Shown: positions 37,453 through 46,455, numbered from the stretch's first letter. The stretch is 64,000 nt of DNA from Serratia liquefaciens ATCC 27592 (GCF_000422085.1 NC_021741.1:1426001-1490000), one strand, 5' to 3'. The notes: generated by a model not told the origin, from the letters alone. Made by a program: numbers and translations.

Positions 37453-37562
37453 TGCGAGATTTACGTGTTTTTAATGCCTGTCTGTTATTGATATCGAGTA
37501 CTGGCTGGAGCATCGGGGACTTTGACCACCTAAAGGGTGACGTGCCGGCAAAGAGGGGATGA
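37452..37562 (+). CDS. 36-codon reading frame between fimbrial subunits
   Basis: The ATG at 37452 overlaps the upstream stop (TGATG) and the stop TGA ends 2 bp before the next gene's ATG at 37565. The product starts MRDLRVFNACLLLISSTGWS, a plausible signal peptide, and then has only about 16 residues (DFDHLKGDVPAKRG at the end). No pilin cysteine follows. It may be a remnant of a deleted minor subunit or a leader that couples translation. Too short to be in most gene calls. Confidence 0.45.
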   Translation: MRDLRVFNACLLLISSTGWSIGDFDHLKGDVPAKRG

Positions 37563-37564
37563 AC

Positions 37565-38107
37565 ATGAAACGAGCGCGATTTTGTGGTCTAGGGAAAGGG
37601 GGATTATGGGGACTGTCGCTGATGTTCAGCCTACCGATACAGGCCGCTGACAATTTGAAGTTGCACGGCACTCTGGTAGCTGAACCTTGCGTGATATTAC
37701 CTGCGGACGCCGACATTCAGTTGGATTTTGGAACGGTAATCGATAAATATCTGTATCTGAACGGACGTACCCATGGTCAACAATTTGAGTTACGTCTCAG
37801 TGACTGTGACCTTAGCCTGGGTAATACGGTGAGGATGTCGTTCAGCGGTACCGAGAACCCAAAACTGCCAGGCTTATTGGCCCTGGATTCGGGGAGTATG
37901 GCCTCTGGCGTGGGGATCGGTATTGAGACGGATGAAGGCGTCCCGGTGCTTTTATCCCACGAGACCAAGAAGTACCCGATACTGGCGGGTAATAATGTGA
38001 TTACGCTTAAGGCATATGTCAAAGCGGAGCAAGCCGCGATCGCGACGAAAAGTATTGGTCGCGGTTCTTTTAGCGCGTCGGCAACCTTTAATCTGGAATA
38101 CGAATAG
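37565..38107 (+). CDS. minor fimbrial subunit, PapF/MrpG-like
   Basis: 180 residues from the ATG at 37565 with AGAGGGG 6 nt upstream; an ATG at 37559 is the alternative. Signal peptide ends near QAA. Pilin cysteines are in LVAEPCVILP and RLSDCDLSL, and the C-terminus ATFNLEYE has the penultimate Tyr. It is the last gene in the operon. Its size is that of an adaptor, not of a two-domain adhesin (about 300-350 residues), so the fibre has no recognisable lectin adhesin gene here. Confidence 0.83.
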   Translation: MKRARFCGLGKGGLWGLSLMFSLPIQAADNLKLHGTLVAEPCVILPADADIQLDFGTVIDKYLYLNGRTHGQQFELRLSDCDLSLGNTVRMSFSGTENPKLPGLLALDSGSMASGVGIGIETDEGVPVLLSHETKKYPILAGNNVITLKAYVKAEQAAIATKSIGRGSFSASATFNLEYE

Positions 38108-38158
38108 CATTCAGCTTATTTAGAACATCCTATTGCGGTACCGCACTGATGCCCCGCA

Positions 38159-38190
38159 CGCCGACCCTGGCAAACAGGGTTGGCGTTTTT
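38159..38190 (+). terminator. rho-independent terminator of the fimbrial operon
   Basis: Stem CGCCGACCCTG/CAGGGTTGGCG (38159-38169, 38175-38185; one wobble pair), loop GCAAA, then TTTTT. Strong. Confidence 0.9.
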
Positions 38191-38240
38191 GCCGTTCTGT
38201 CACTCCCTGAATTGTTGACCTTCCGTTTAAGTACATCGGC

Positions 38241-38288
38241 TTGACATCCGTTAGGCCAGGCTAGAATATGAATGAACGTTCGTTCATT
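38241..38288 (+). promoter_or_regulatory. promoter and operator of the TetR operon
   Basis: TTGACA (38241-38246), 17 bp spacer, GAATAT (38264-38269). Right after the -10 is AATGAACG-TT-CGTTCATT (38271-38288), a perfect 8-bp-arm palindrome of the type bound by TetR/AcrR repressors. It overlaps the expected transcription start, so bound repressor would block the promoter. Confidence 0.75.
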
Positions 38289-38332
38289 TTATTCGGCGGC
38301 GACAGCCGCCTCCTTATACCGGGGCAGTATTA

Positions 38333-38899
38333 ATGGGTAATCGCGACAAAATCGTTGAAGCTGCGTTGCATAGCTTTACTCACAAAGGGTTCCACCAGAC
38401 CAGTATGCGGGATATTGCGCTTGCGGCTGGGGTCAGCGTGGGAAACCTTTACAACCACTTTGCCGGTAAGGAAGCGCTGATCGACGAAATTGCGTTTTTG
38501 GAGCATCGGGTTTTTGCCGATTTTGCTACCCCGTTGCTCGCTGAGCATGAGCGACCTAAGCAGGCGTTATCCGATTTTATCAGCGCCTATTATGATTTCG
38601 TCTCGTCCCCGGGCAATGTACAACTGTCGGCGGAAATAGTGGCTGAAGTCGCGCGAAATCCAGTACTGGCTGAGAAATTCAGCGTCAATCAGCAACAACT
38701 GGTGGCGGCGTTAAAGCAAGCTGTGGTACTAGCCCAGCAAAGTGGCGACATCGAAGCGTCGTTAAACCCTCACGAACTTGCTCAATTAATCCTGGATGTT
38801 GTTGAAAGCCAAGCCTGGCGGCAGACGATTTTCCCGTCCCGGGAACCGACAAGGGTACCGCCAAACCAACTGCTGGAGCAGTTGATCTTTGGCCGGTAA
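38333..38899 (+). CDS. TetR/AcrR family repressor
   Basis: 188 residues. The helix-turn-helix is GFHQTSMRDIALAAGVSVGNLYNHFAGKEALIDEI (18-52). The C-terminal ligand domain is not specific. It lies 45 bp behind a perfect palindrome and starts an operon with an acetyltransferase and a hydrolase (15 bp and -4 bp apart), so autoregulation of all three is expected. The inducer is unknown. Confidence 0.88.
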   Translation: MGNRDKIVEAALHSFTHKGFHQTSMRDIALAAGVSVGNLYNHFAGKEALIDEIAFLEHRVFADFATPLLAEHERPKQALSDFISAYYDFVSSPGNVQLSAEIVAEVARNPVLAEKFSVNQQQLVAALKQAVVLAQQSGDIEASLNPHELAQLILDVVESQAWRQTIFPSREPTRVPPNQLLEQLIFGR

Positions 38900-38914
38900 T
38901 AGCGGAGGTCGGGG

Positions 38915-39544
38915 ATGTTTGAGGTAGAGCCATATCGTGAATCTTGTCGTTTGCAAACCGCTGCACTGATCTTTTCCGCCTTTAGCGACAAATTTCAACG
39001 CCCATGCGGCTTAAGCGAACGTCAGCAATGGCGGCTATTTTACCGGTTGTGGGTCTGGAAACAGAGCGATAGCCAGGAGCACAGTTTTGTCGTTAGGCAT
39101 GCAGGCCAGGTGGTGGCCGCATTCGGGTTGAAATCTGTCAGCCAGTTGGGAAATGTGATTTTGCGGGAACGGGCGCTACCGGTAATGCGTTTGTGCCGCT
39201 GCTATGGCGTGCTGAATTTCTGGCGTATGTATCTGCAAATTGCGCTGCTGCAACATCAGCCTGCGTCCGATGAACTGTATCTTTCTTATCTGGCGGTGGA
39301 TGAAAAACAGCGTGGCAGGGGCTTGGGGAAAAAATTACTGGAATGGATAACGCGCTACGCCGTGACCTACCGACCGAACCTATGGCTGCGTCTGCATGTA
39401 AGCCAGCAAAATGTCGGTGCTTTGCGGCTGTATCAGCAGTGCGGTTTCAGGCGCAAGGCCGTCAGGAAATATCTCTTGCTGTGGTTGCTGTTCCGCCAGC
39501 CCCATTGGTTGTTCTTGGAAAAACCTATCGGGGATAAGCGATGA
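38915..39544 (+). CDS. GNAT family N-acetyltransferase
   Basis: 209 residues. The acetyl-CoA loop is LAVDEKQRGRGLGKKLLEWI (about 126-146) and the motif B region is RLHVSQQNVGALRLYQQCGF. An N-terminal part of about 55 residues precedes the fold. Substrate unknown. Second gene of the TetR operon; its stop overlaps the next start (ATGA, 39541-39544). Confidence 0.85.
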   Translation: MFEVEPYRESCRLQTAALIFSAFSDKFQRPCGLSERQQWRLFYRLWVWKQSDSQEHSFVVRHAGQVVAAFGLKSVSQLGNVILRERALPVMRLCRCYGVLNFWRMYLQIALLQHQPASDELYLSYLAVDEKQRGRGLGKKLLEWITRYAVTYRPNLWLRLHVSQQNVGALRLYQQCGFRRKAVRKYLLLWLLFRQPHWLFLEKPIGDKR

Positions 39545-40551
39545 AAAAAACAGCGGTTTGCTTGTTGGCCCTGATCCTGATGATGCTGGGGTGGATCATC
39601 TACGCCAACGATTATCAATTTGTCGCCGAACCTATTGCGTTGAATGCGGGCGGCAATCGGCTTACTGGCACGTTGGTATTGCCGAAAGAAACCGTGGATA
39701 AACCGGGCGTCATTGTGCTTATTCATGGTGACGGCCCGGCCAATGCAGACCGGGATGAAGGTTACTACAGCCTCTGGGAAACCCTGGCTGAACAAGGATA
39801 CGCCGTTTTGGCCTTCGACAAAGCGGGGGTTGGCGGCTCCTCCGGCAACTGGCTGCATCAAACCATGAGCGACCGGGCTAAGGAAACGGTCGATATTATC
39901 GACTGGGCAAGAAAAGACGGACGTTTTGATTCGCAATGCATCGGGTTGTGGGGGGCCAGCCAGGCGGGATGGGTCATGCCGAGTGTTGCCGCTCAACGGC
40001 CGGATATCGCCTTCACGTTGGCAGTGGCGCCGGCGATTAACTGGCTTCGTCAAGGGGACTATAACACCCGGGCGGAAATGATGGCTGCGGGAAAAACGCA
40101 AGCGCAGATTAAGGCTCGTGAGCGGCAGGACCAGCGTTTGTTGTCACTGCTCCGTCAGCCTGACGGCTATACACAGTACCGTAAAGAGTTTGGTGATTCA
40201 GCGACAATCAGCGTCGATCGCTGGCAGTTTATTCGCGCCAATATGATCAGCGACGCGACGGAGGGGTTACGCAGCTTCAAAACGCCGGTGCATCTGATCG
40301 TCGGTGGGCGCGATCTTAATGTCGACGTCGATGAAACCGAGCGTATTTACAGACACAATATTCCTGTGGATCTGTTGACGGTAACCCGTATTGAAGATGC
40401 CGATCATATGATGTTAAAACCGCTGTTTACACGCCACCCACTACTGATAAATGTGATTGGCCTGTTCGCTCCTCGCTCCGTGCAGGACGAAGCCTATCTG
40501 CAAGACATTGCGGCCTTCCTTGGCGCTCAGCCTTGTAGCCATGGGCAATAA
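39541..40551 (+). CDS. alpha/beta hydrolase, membrane-anchored or exported
   Basis: 336 residues. An N-terminal hydrophobic segment (about 4-22) acts as signal peptide or anchor. The oxyanion region is IHGDGPANADRDEG, the nucleophile elbow is GLWGASQAGW (Ser in GASQAG), and the acid and His are likely near GGRDLNVDV and DADHMML. Esterase or peptidase role not predictable. Ends 3 bp from ybiO (convergent). Third gene of the TetR operon. Confidence 0.82.
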   Translation: MKKTAVCLLALILMMLGWIIYANDYQFVAEPIALNAGGNRLTGTLVLPKETVDKPGVIVLIHGDGPANADRDEGYYSLWETLAEQGYAVLAFDKAGVGGSSGNWLHQTMSDRAKETVDIIDWARKDGRFDSQCIGLWGASQAGWVMPSVAAQRPDIAFTLAVAPAINWLRQGDYNTRAEMMAAGKTQAQIKARERQDQRLLSLLRQPDGYTQYRKEFGDSATISVDRWQFIRANMISDATEGLRSFKTPVHLIVGGRDLNVDVDETERIYRHNIPVDLLTVTRIEDADHMMLKPLFTRHPLLINVIGLFAPRSVQDEAYLQDIAAFLGAQPCSHGQ

Positions 40552-40554
40552 TCG

Positions 40555-42768
40555 TTATTGGGCTGCGGGTGGTTCACCATTGTCCGGCGCATAAGAAAGT
40601 TGAATGGCCTGTTGCGGCATGGCGATACCGGCTTGATCAAAGTGTATTTTGACCAGACGGTCGAGGGCATACTGCACCACCCACTGCTTTAACGCCTGGG
40701 TACGCACGGTCACCCGGGTGGTGAAGGAGCGATCGCCCAGCGCCACTACGCCGTTGAATACCGGTTCGCCCACCAAAAATTGCTTCACCTGATCGTCTTG
40801 TTTCAACGCGGCGACGGCCTGATGCAGTACCTCATGGACATGATCGATATCTTCGTCACGGCTAACGCTGTAGTTGGCGCGGTACACGCCAAATTCACGG
40901 GCGTAATTCGCCAGCGTCGTGATCGAAGAAAAGGGGACGATATGATACACGCCGTAATCGTCCCGCAGGCCAATCGACCGGATGGTCATGCGCTCAACCG
41001 TACCGGTAATGCCGCTGACGGTGACGTACTCGCCGGTATTCATGCCGTTCTCAAACTGGATGAATACGCCGGTGATCACGTCCTTTACCAGCGTTTGCGC
41101 GCCAAAACTGATGGCCAGCCCCAACGCCCCGGCCCCGGCCAGCAGCGGGGCAATATTTATCCCCACCTGCGACAGCACAATCATAATGGTAATGGTGCTG
41201 ATAACGATGGCCAGCACGTTACGAAACAGCGTCAGCAGCGTGCGTTCGCGCGCGCTGGGACGGATGCCGTTGCTCAACTCCAGCGCCAGTCGATGTTCGA
41301 TAACGCTGGCCATCAGCGTCCAGCTGATAACCGCAATCACCAGGATCAGCAGGATATGAACCAGACCGCCGACGATTTTTTCCCCGTTTTCGCTGCTTGC
41401 CCACTGGTAAAGGTTGATCAGATGCCAGGCGTCAAACAGCAGCAGCGTGACCGTCAGTACCACCATCACCCGCAATATTTTCAACCCATTGGGAATATAG
41501 GAATTAATACGACGTTCCAGCATCGGATAGCGTCGGTTGACATCATCCGGCAGCGAAATACGGCGGAAAATCCAGCGGGTCAGTTGGCCGGAGATCAACG
41601 CCCCGACGCCGATAACCACCAGGCTTTTTATCGTTGCGGTCATCATAAAGTTCAGGCTGTTGCCAATATCAAATTGCGACAGGACAAACAGCACCAGGAA
41701 ATAAGCGATCGCCAGCAGGTGCCAGACATGGCCCAAACCGCGCAGAATGATGCTGAAGAACGCCATCGATCGTTCGGCCAACAGGTTAATCTGGAGCTGT
41801 ATCGGCTTGCGGTTACGCAGGATCAACGCCAGTGCGTATAGCGTCAGTGCCAGCATGATGACCAGATTGGCTGCGGCGGCTGCGGGGTAACTGATCTGTG
41901 TCGCCACTACCGGCACCACCACCATCAGGCCGTAGCCGATCAGGCCACTAAGCCAGGCAAGGCGCGTATTCCAGTAATGGGCGACGGCATCGGAGAACGC
42001 AAAAGGACGCAGGTAATCGAAATTGGGTGCAAAAATCAGCCGCAGCACCGCCTTGAAGAATTCGATCACCGCGAAGGCGCTAAGAAACAGGGTTTGCAGC
42101 CGCAATATGGTGGCGTTGTCGGCGTGGACATGACGGGCAAACAGGTTACCCGCAGTCAGTGCCAGCAACAACACCAGCAAATCGATAGCGAAGGCGCCGA
42201 GGATCGCCGTTGGCAGTTTGTACCACGAATCATGCTGAAGTTTGGCGTTGTGCCCCCAGTTGCCGATGCGTTTGTATAGCGGGCGGATTATCCGGCGGAT
42301 CAGATGGAAGAGGGCAAAGGTCAGCGCAACCGTCAGCAGAAAATAACTCAAAGCCCGAAAGAAAACGTCCGGATGGAAAGTGCGTTTTGGCCCAGAGTCG
42401 ATCAGTTTTTGCCTCGAGTTTAACTTCTTGTCGAGGGTGCTAAGGCTGTCTTGCGCCAAACTGGTCAGGCTTTCGCTTAGCGAGTCTGATGGCTCGGGCG
42501 TTGCTGACTTGGGCTGCGCTGCGGCTGGTTGACCCGCCGCCTGTCTCAGATGGTTAATCAGTTCGGCACGGGTTTTGTCGTCTTGCAGAATATCTGCGAG
42601 CGCCGCGTAGGAGACTTTTTGCTGCTCGGTTTGGCCACTGGGCGCGGGATCCTGTGCGGGCTGCGCCGTTGCCAGTGGAGAAACTGCATAAGTGATCAGC
42701 AGCAGCAACAGGGGAAACAGCTGTTCTCGCAGATGAGAACCGAATCGGGAGTATGCGGTTGCGGGCAT
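40555..42768 (-). CDS. ybiO: moderate-conductance mechanosensitive channel YbiO (MscS family)
   Basis: 737 residues (E. coli YbiO 741). Signal peptide to about residue 35, a periplasmic segment rich in Ala/Gln/Ser/Asp, then about eleven membrane helices. The MscS pore helix is AGALGLAISFGAQTLVKDVITG (TM3), followed by the beta domain GEYVTVSGITGTVERM. The gene product gates under osmotic down-shock and lets ions out. The right boundary of the accessory block 29.8-40.5 kb lies at its stop. Confidence 0.93.
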   Translation of the reverse strand: MPATAYSRFGSHLREQLFPLLLLLITYAVSPLATAQPAQDPAPSGQTEQQKVSYAALADILQDDKTRAELINHLRQAAGQPAAAQPKSATPEPSDSLSESLTSLAQDSLSTLDKKLNSRQKLIDSGPKRTFHPDVFFRALSYFLLTVALTFALFHLIRRIIRPLYKRIGNWGHNAKLQHDSWYKLPTAILGAFAIDLLVLLLALTAGNLFARHVHADNATILRLQTLFLSAFAVIEFFKAVLRLIFAPNFDYLRPFAFSDAVAHYWNTRLAWLSGLIGYGLMVVVPVVATQISYPAAAAANLVIMLALTLYALALILRNRKPIQLQINLLAERSMAFFSIILRGLGHVWHLLAIAYFLVLFVLSQFDIGNSLNFMMTATIKSLVVIGVGALISGQLTRWIFRRISLPDDVNRRYPMLERRINSYIPNGLKILRVMVVLTVTLLLFDAWHLINLYQWASSENGEKIVGGLVHILLILVIAVISWTLMASVIEHRLALELSNGIRPSARERTLLTLFRNVLAIVISTITIMIVLSQVGINIAPLLAGAGALGLAISFGAQTLVKDVITGVFIQFENGMNTGEYVTVSGITGTVERMTIRSIGLRDDYGVYHIVPFSSITTLANYAREFGVYRANYSVSRDEDIDHVHEVLHQAVAALKQDDQVKQFLVGEPVFNGVVALGDRSFTTRVTVRTQALKQWVVQYALDRLVKIHFDQAGIAMPQQAIQLSYAPDNGEPPAAQ

Positions 42769-42886
42769 GTATCCTCTCTTGGGGCTCTGTAAATCGGCGG
42801 ATTAATTACAAATGTTAAGAAAAACAAAGAATATAGTAGAAAATGAAGAGGCGCAGGGAGTGATAACGCGTGCTATTGCCATATAG

Positions 42887-42914
42887 AAACGGCGGGCCCG
42901 GAACAGGCCCACCG
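42887..42914 (-). terminator. terminator-like hairpin after glnQ
   Basis: On the minus strand a GC-rich stem (GCGGTGGGCC paired with GGCCCGCCG, 42890-42914) sits 15 bp past the glnQ stop and is followed by GTTTC. The U-run is short. Confidence 0.6.
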
Positions 42915-42928
42915 CTGGGTAGGGTAAA

Positions 42929-43651
42929 TCAGGATACGTGCTGCAAGAACTCCTGCAAGCGCGGGCTTGGCGGGTGGTTGATCAGGTCATGCGGGTTGCC
43001 GTCTTCCGCAATCCGGCCTTTATCAATAAAGATCAGCCGCGAAGCCACTTTTTCGGCAAAGCCGACTTCGTGGGTGACGATCACCATAGTCATGCCTTCT
43101 TCCGCCAGATCCTGCATAACCTTCAGCACTTCATGGCGCAGTTCCGGATCAAGTGCGGAGGTCGGTTCATCAAACAGCATCATTTTCGGTTTTACCGCCA
43201 GCGCACGGGCGATGGCCACGCGCTGCTGTTGGCCGCCGGAAAGCTCGGAAGGGTAGTGATGTGCACGCTCCGCCAGGCCGACTTTGGCCAGCAGTTCGCG
43301 CGCCAGTTTTTCCGCGTCCGACTTTTTCAAACCGCGTACGCGGATCGGGCCGAAGGCAACGTTTTCCAGTGCGGTCAGGTGTGGGAACAGGTAAAACTGT
43401 TGGAATACCATGCCGGCTTCCTGACGAATCAGACGATCGTCAACCTTGGGATCGTTGGCTTTCAGACCGTCGACGATCAGATCGCCACTGGTGATCTCTT
43501 CCAATTTGTTGATGCAGCGCAGCAGCGTGGATTTGCCGGAGCCGGAAGGCCCGATAATCACCACCACTTCACCCTGATTAATTTTCAGGTCGATATTGTG
43601 TAGCACCTGGGTTTGCCCAAAGTGCTTGGAGACGTTTTTAAATTCAATCAC
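42929..43651 (-). CDS. glnQ: glutamine ABC transporter ATP-binding protein GlnQ
   Basis: 240 residues, identical in length to E. coli. Cytoplasmic ATPase for glutamine import. Walker A is GPSGSGKST (34-42), Q-loop in [13 protein letters not shown], signature LSGGQQQR, Walker [14 protein letters not shown], and the switch histidine in VTHEVGFA. Overlaps glnP by 4 bp. Confidence 0.96.
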   Translation of the reverse strand: MIEFKNVSKHFGQTQVLHNIDLKINQGEVVVIIGPSGSGKSTLLRCINKLEEITSGDLIVDGLKANDPKVDDRLIRQEAGMVFQQFYLFPHLTALENVAFGPIRVRGLKKSDAEKLARELLAKVGLAERAHHYPSELSGGQQQRVAIARALAVKPKMMLFDEPTSALDPELRHEVLKVMQDLAEEGMTMVIVTHEVGFAEKVASRLIFIDKGRIAEDGNPHDLINHPPSPRLQEFLQHVS

Positions 43652-44307
43652 AGGATTTTCATCCTTCTTTCCAGACGACGCAGCACGAAGCTCAGCACCA
43701 GGGTAATAATCAGATAAATAACCGCCACGGCGCTCCAGATTTCCAGCGCGCGGAAGTTGCCGGCAATAATTTCCTGGCCCTGACGGGTCAGTTCCGCCAC
43801 GCCGATCACGATAAACAGCGAGGTGTCTTTAATGCTGATGATCCACTGGTTACCCAGCGGCGGCAGCATGCGGCGCAGCGCCAGCGGCATAATGACATAG
43901 CGGATGGTTTCGCGGCGCGACAGACCCAACGCCAGACCTGCTTCACGGAAGCCGCTGTGGATCGACAATACGGCGCCGCGAGTGATTTCCGCAATGTAGG
44001 CGCCGGAGTTGATCATGATGGTGACCACCGCCGCGCTAAAGGGATCGATGCGCAAATCGCTGAACGCCATCGGCAGGGCGAAGTAGATAAACATCACCTG
44101 CACCACGATAGGCGTGCCGCGAATAACTTCGATGAATACCAGGGCGATGTGGTTGGCAATCCAACCGCCGTAGGTACGGGCAAAACCGGCAACGAGGCCG
44201 ATGATCAGGCCGCCAATCAGACCGAGGACCGAAATCCACAGGGTCATTTTGGCGCCTTCTAACAGGATAGGGATGGCGGGCCAGATGGCGCTCCAGTCGA
44301 ACTGCAT
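43648..44307 (-). CDS. glnP: glutamine ABC transporter permease GlnP
   Basis: 219 residues, the E. coli length, starting [20 protein letters not shown]; the longer frame from 44331 has no support. Five membrane helices. The conserved loop is [27 protein letters not shown]. It pairs as a homodimer with GlnQ. The 105 bp between glnH and glnP hold a stable hairpin (44354-44384). Confidence 0.96.
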   Translation of the reverse strand: MQFDWSAIWPAIPILLEGAKMTLWISVLGLIGGLIIGLVAGFARTYGGWIANHIALVFIEVIRGTPIVVQVMFIYFALPMAFSDLRIDPFSAAVVTIMINSGAYIAEITRGAVLSIHSGFREAGLALGLSRRETIRYVIMPLALRRMLPPLGNQWIISIKDTSLFIVIGVAELTRQGQEIIAGNFRALEIWSAVAVIYLIITLVLSFVLRRLERRMKIL

Positions 44308-44353
44308 GGTGTTTTCTCCCGGTGATCCCAAACGTGGGAATCAGATACAACAA

Positions 44354-44384
44354 AGCGCAGGGGCTAAGGCACCACCCCTGTGCT
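44354..44384 (-). promoter_or_regulatory. intercistronic hairpin between glnH and glnP
   Basis: AGCGCAGGGG (44354-44363) pairs with CCCCTGTGCT (44375-44384) with one wobble, loop 11 nt. On the minus strand it follows the glnH stop by 28 nt. A short mixed T-run (TTTGTTGT) follows, so it may partly terminate or protect glnH mRNA, giving more binding protein than permease. Confidence 0.55.
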
Positions 44385-44412
44385 TAAGTGAATCAGTGAC
44401 TGACTTCATCCG

Positions 44413-45156
44413 TTATTTAGGTTCGGTACCGAACCATTTTTTGTAGATTTCGTTGTAGGTGCCGTTGTCGCGCAGCGTTTTCAGCGCGCCATTCACCTTG
44501 ACGCGCAGTTCGTCACTGCCTTTAGGGAAGGCGATGCCGTATTGCTGTGCTTCCAGCGAGTCGCCAACGGTTTTGAACTTGCCGGCGCCGGCGGTTTTAA
44601 TGAAATACAGAATGTTTGGCGTGTCGTGCAGCACCGCGTCAGCGCGTTTGGTGCCCAGTTCCATATAGGCGTTATCGATGTTCGGGAACTGACGCAGGTC
44701 TTTGGTTTTGATGTGCTGCTTGGCGTAATCCACGGAGCCGGTGCCACTCTTCACCGCCACCACTTTGCCGTTCAGATCGTCAATGCCCTTGATGCTGTCA
44801 TCGTTGGCGTTAACCATCACCAGCAGGCCGCTTTTGTAGTAGCCGTCAGAGAATTCGATGGCTTTTTTACGTTCTTCGGTAATGGTGATGCCAGCCAGCG
44901 CCAGGTCGATATTTTTGGTTTGCAGTGCCGGGATGATGCCGCTGAAATCCATAGGCTTCAGGGTGTAATCCAGTTTCAGTTCTTTGGCGATAGCGGCCCA
45001 CAGGTCGATATCGAAACCAACGTATTTATCGCCTTGTTTGAATTCAAAAGGAACGAACGCGGTATCGGTGGCGACGACCAGTTTGTCTGCTGCGTGGGAG
45101 CTTACGGCAAAGGCCAGCGAAAGTGCGGCCAGGGAGACTTTAAAAATTGACTTCAT
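44413..45156 (-). CDS. glnH: glutamine ABC transporter periplasmic binding protein GlnH
   Basis: 247 residues. Signal peptide 1-22 (cut at SHA|ADK). The mature protein begins [21 protein letters not shown] and has the amino-acid binding motif [16 protein letters not shown] and [19 protein letters not shown], with Arg and Asp side chains for glutamine. The start ATG 45156 is chosen over 45192 because the signal peptide begins there. First gene of glnHPQ. Confidence 0.96.
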   Translation of the reverse strand: MKSIFKVSLAALSLAFAVSSHAADKLVVATDTAFVPFEFKQGDKYVGFDIDLWAAIAKELKLDYTLKPMDFSGIIPALQTKNIDLALAGITITEERKKAIEFSDGYYKSGLLVMVNANDDSIKGIDDLNGKVVAVKSGTGSVDYAKQHIKTKDLRQFPNIDNAYMELGTKRADAVLHDTPNILYFIKTAGAGKFKTVGDSLEAQQYGIAFPKGSDELRVKVNGALKTLRDNGTYNEIYKKWFGTEPK

Positions 45157-45514
45157 GAGAGGAATTTCCTGTACAGGTTGCGGATTACCCATTTTTTATA
45201 TTGCAGTTGGTGCCATGAAAAAATCGTGCCATGTTTTCAACTACTATAAAAACAAAGAGTTGCGGTGTGATGTTGGCTCTGAAGGTCGAATTATTATTTT
45301 TATGCACCAAATTGAGGCCCCAAAATGGTGCTTTTGGCGACCTGTTGGTGCATGCGTCTATCATTAACCAAATAATGGGGTTGAAACAACCGATAGTTAA
45401 CGGTTTCGCTTCAATATTGATAACTAACTCTAACTTTTATGCCGCAAGCTTGTTGCATTTGGTGCAGGAGTGTTCTGTCAGAGAGGTCCGGGGGGATATT
45501 TTGCGTCGATAAGC
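45157..45514 (-). promoter_or_regulatory. glnHPQ control region: sigma-54 promoter with NtrC-like sites
   Basis: On the minus strand TGGCACGATTTTTTCA (45231 down to 45216) has a perfect -24 element (TGGCAC) but an off-consensus -12 (TTTC for TTGC). About 60 bp before the glnH ATG. Further upstream are three TGCAC-N-GGTGCA-like dyads: 45303-45319 (left half TGCACC perfect), 45316-45332 (right half GGTGCT) and 45336-45352 (right half GGTGCA perfect). Their centres are near -106, -119 and -139 of the likely start. This fits nitrogen control. No gene is seen in the 358 bp. Confidence 0.65.
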
Positions 45515-45781
45515 TCAACGCAGCTGGCTGTCTTTACTGCCGCGACGATTATACAAACTGCTTGCCGCCTGCTTTTTATCCAACTCGGTTTGGCAGGCCA
45601 GGCAATAACGCACGCCTTTCAGCGCCTGCCGACGCGCCAGAGGGATTTCCTCTCCGCATTCCTGACAGTAATGTTCGCTTTCGCCCTGTCCCAGCGCCTG
45701 TCTGGCACGCTGTACGGCATCATCGACGGTAGAGTCGATTTGATCTTGTACGGCACCGTCTGCCGCCCATCCGCTTGCCAT
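45515..45781 (-). CDS. ybiI: DksA/TraR-type zinc finger protein YbiI
   Basis: 88 residues, the length of E. coli YbiI. The C4 finger is YCQECGEEIP and YCLACQTE. The end GYNRRGSKDSQLR-like reads YNRRGSKDSQLR, identical to the E. coli end. Start ATG 45781 with GAGG 5 nt upstream. Such proteins bind RNA polymerase (DksA type) but YbiI itself has no firm role. In E. coli it sits by ybiX; here it lies between glnH and dps. Confidence 0.9.
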   Translation of the reverse strand: MASGWAADGAVQDQIDSTVDDAVQRARQALGQGESEHYCQECGEEIPLARRQALKGVRYCLACQTELDKKQAASSLYNRRGSKDSQLR

Positions 45782-45870
45782 GATCACCTCGCTAGTGCTG
45801 AGTCTTCATCAGTTCGTTTTATCTACTATTTATCTACTATGGGCTGTTTTTTGAGCAATTCAAGCGGCGT

Positions 45871-45907
45871 AAAAGAAAAACAGGCCGGGGCAAAGCCCGC
45901 AGCCTGT
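45871..45907 (-). terminator. rho-independent terminator of dps
   Basis: Minus-strand stem ACAGGC-TGCGGGC paired with GCCCCG-GCCTGT (45880-45907) followed by TTTTTCTTTT (45871-45879). It lies 44 bp past the dps stop. Confidence 0.85.
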
Positions 45908-45951
45908 TCAATCCCGCAATGCGGAACGCTTTGATTGTTTGTCGCGCAGAT

Positions 45952-46455
45952 TTATTCGATGTTGGACTCGATAAACCACAGGAACTTGTCCAGATCGCGT
46001 GACGCAGCGGTAAACATATCCGCGGTATCTTCATCAGCGACTTCTGTGATGGCCTTGCGAATGTCGTTCGCGGCCACACCGTAGCGATCGGCCAGCGCTT
46101 TCAGGTGTTCCTGCACGCTGTGGATGTTGGTCGGATAGCTTTTCAGCGGGGTCTTGTCATTCACGACCTGCACGGTACCCAACGCCACGCCGCCCAACTG
46201 CACCACGCGCTCGGCAAAAGTGTCCAGGTGATCGATGATGGCGGTACGGAACCCGTCCAGCATTTCATGCACGGCAATGAAGTTGGCGCCACGCATGTTC
46301 CAGTGCGCCTGCTTGGTGATCAACGACAGGTCGGTAAACTGCACCACCTGATGGTTCAACGCCTTGATGGCTTCCAGTTTGGTTTTTTCGTCCATGTCAT
46401 TACGAGTGTAAAGCAGCTCAGAAGATTTCGTTTTCACCAGTTTAGCGGTACTCAT
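45952..46455 (-). CDS. dps: DNA-binding protein from starved cells, Dps
   Basis: 167 residues, as in E. coli. N-terminal Lys-rich tail [16 protein letters not shown] binds DNA. The ferroxidase site at the dimer interface uses His in KQAHWNMRG and acids in [10 protein letters not shown]. The 12-mer stores iron, uses H2O2 and compacts DNA. ATG with AGAGGATAT in front. Near the start an extended -10 promoter is seen (see 46456-46849). Confidence 0.96.
   Translation of the reverse strand: MSTAKLVKTKSSELLYTRNDMDEKTKLEAIKALNHQVVQFTDLSLITKQAHWNMRGANFIAVHEMLDGFRTAIIDHLDTFAERVVQLGGVALGTVQVVNDKTPLKSYPTNIHSVQEHLKALADRYGVAANDIRKAITEVADEDTADMFTAASRDLDKFLWFIESNIE

Noticed and set aside
40780..41841. 353-codon plus-strand frame inside ybiO
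   Set aside because: Antisense to ybiO, rich in Gln/Asp/His from codon bias, no motif.
45231..45512. 93-codon plus-strand frame in the glnH control region
   Set aside because: It covers the sigma-54 promoter and NtrC sites and has no ribosome site.
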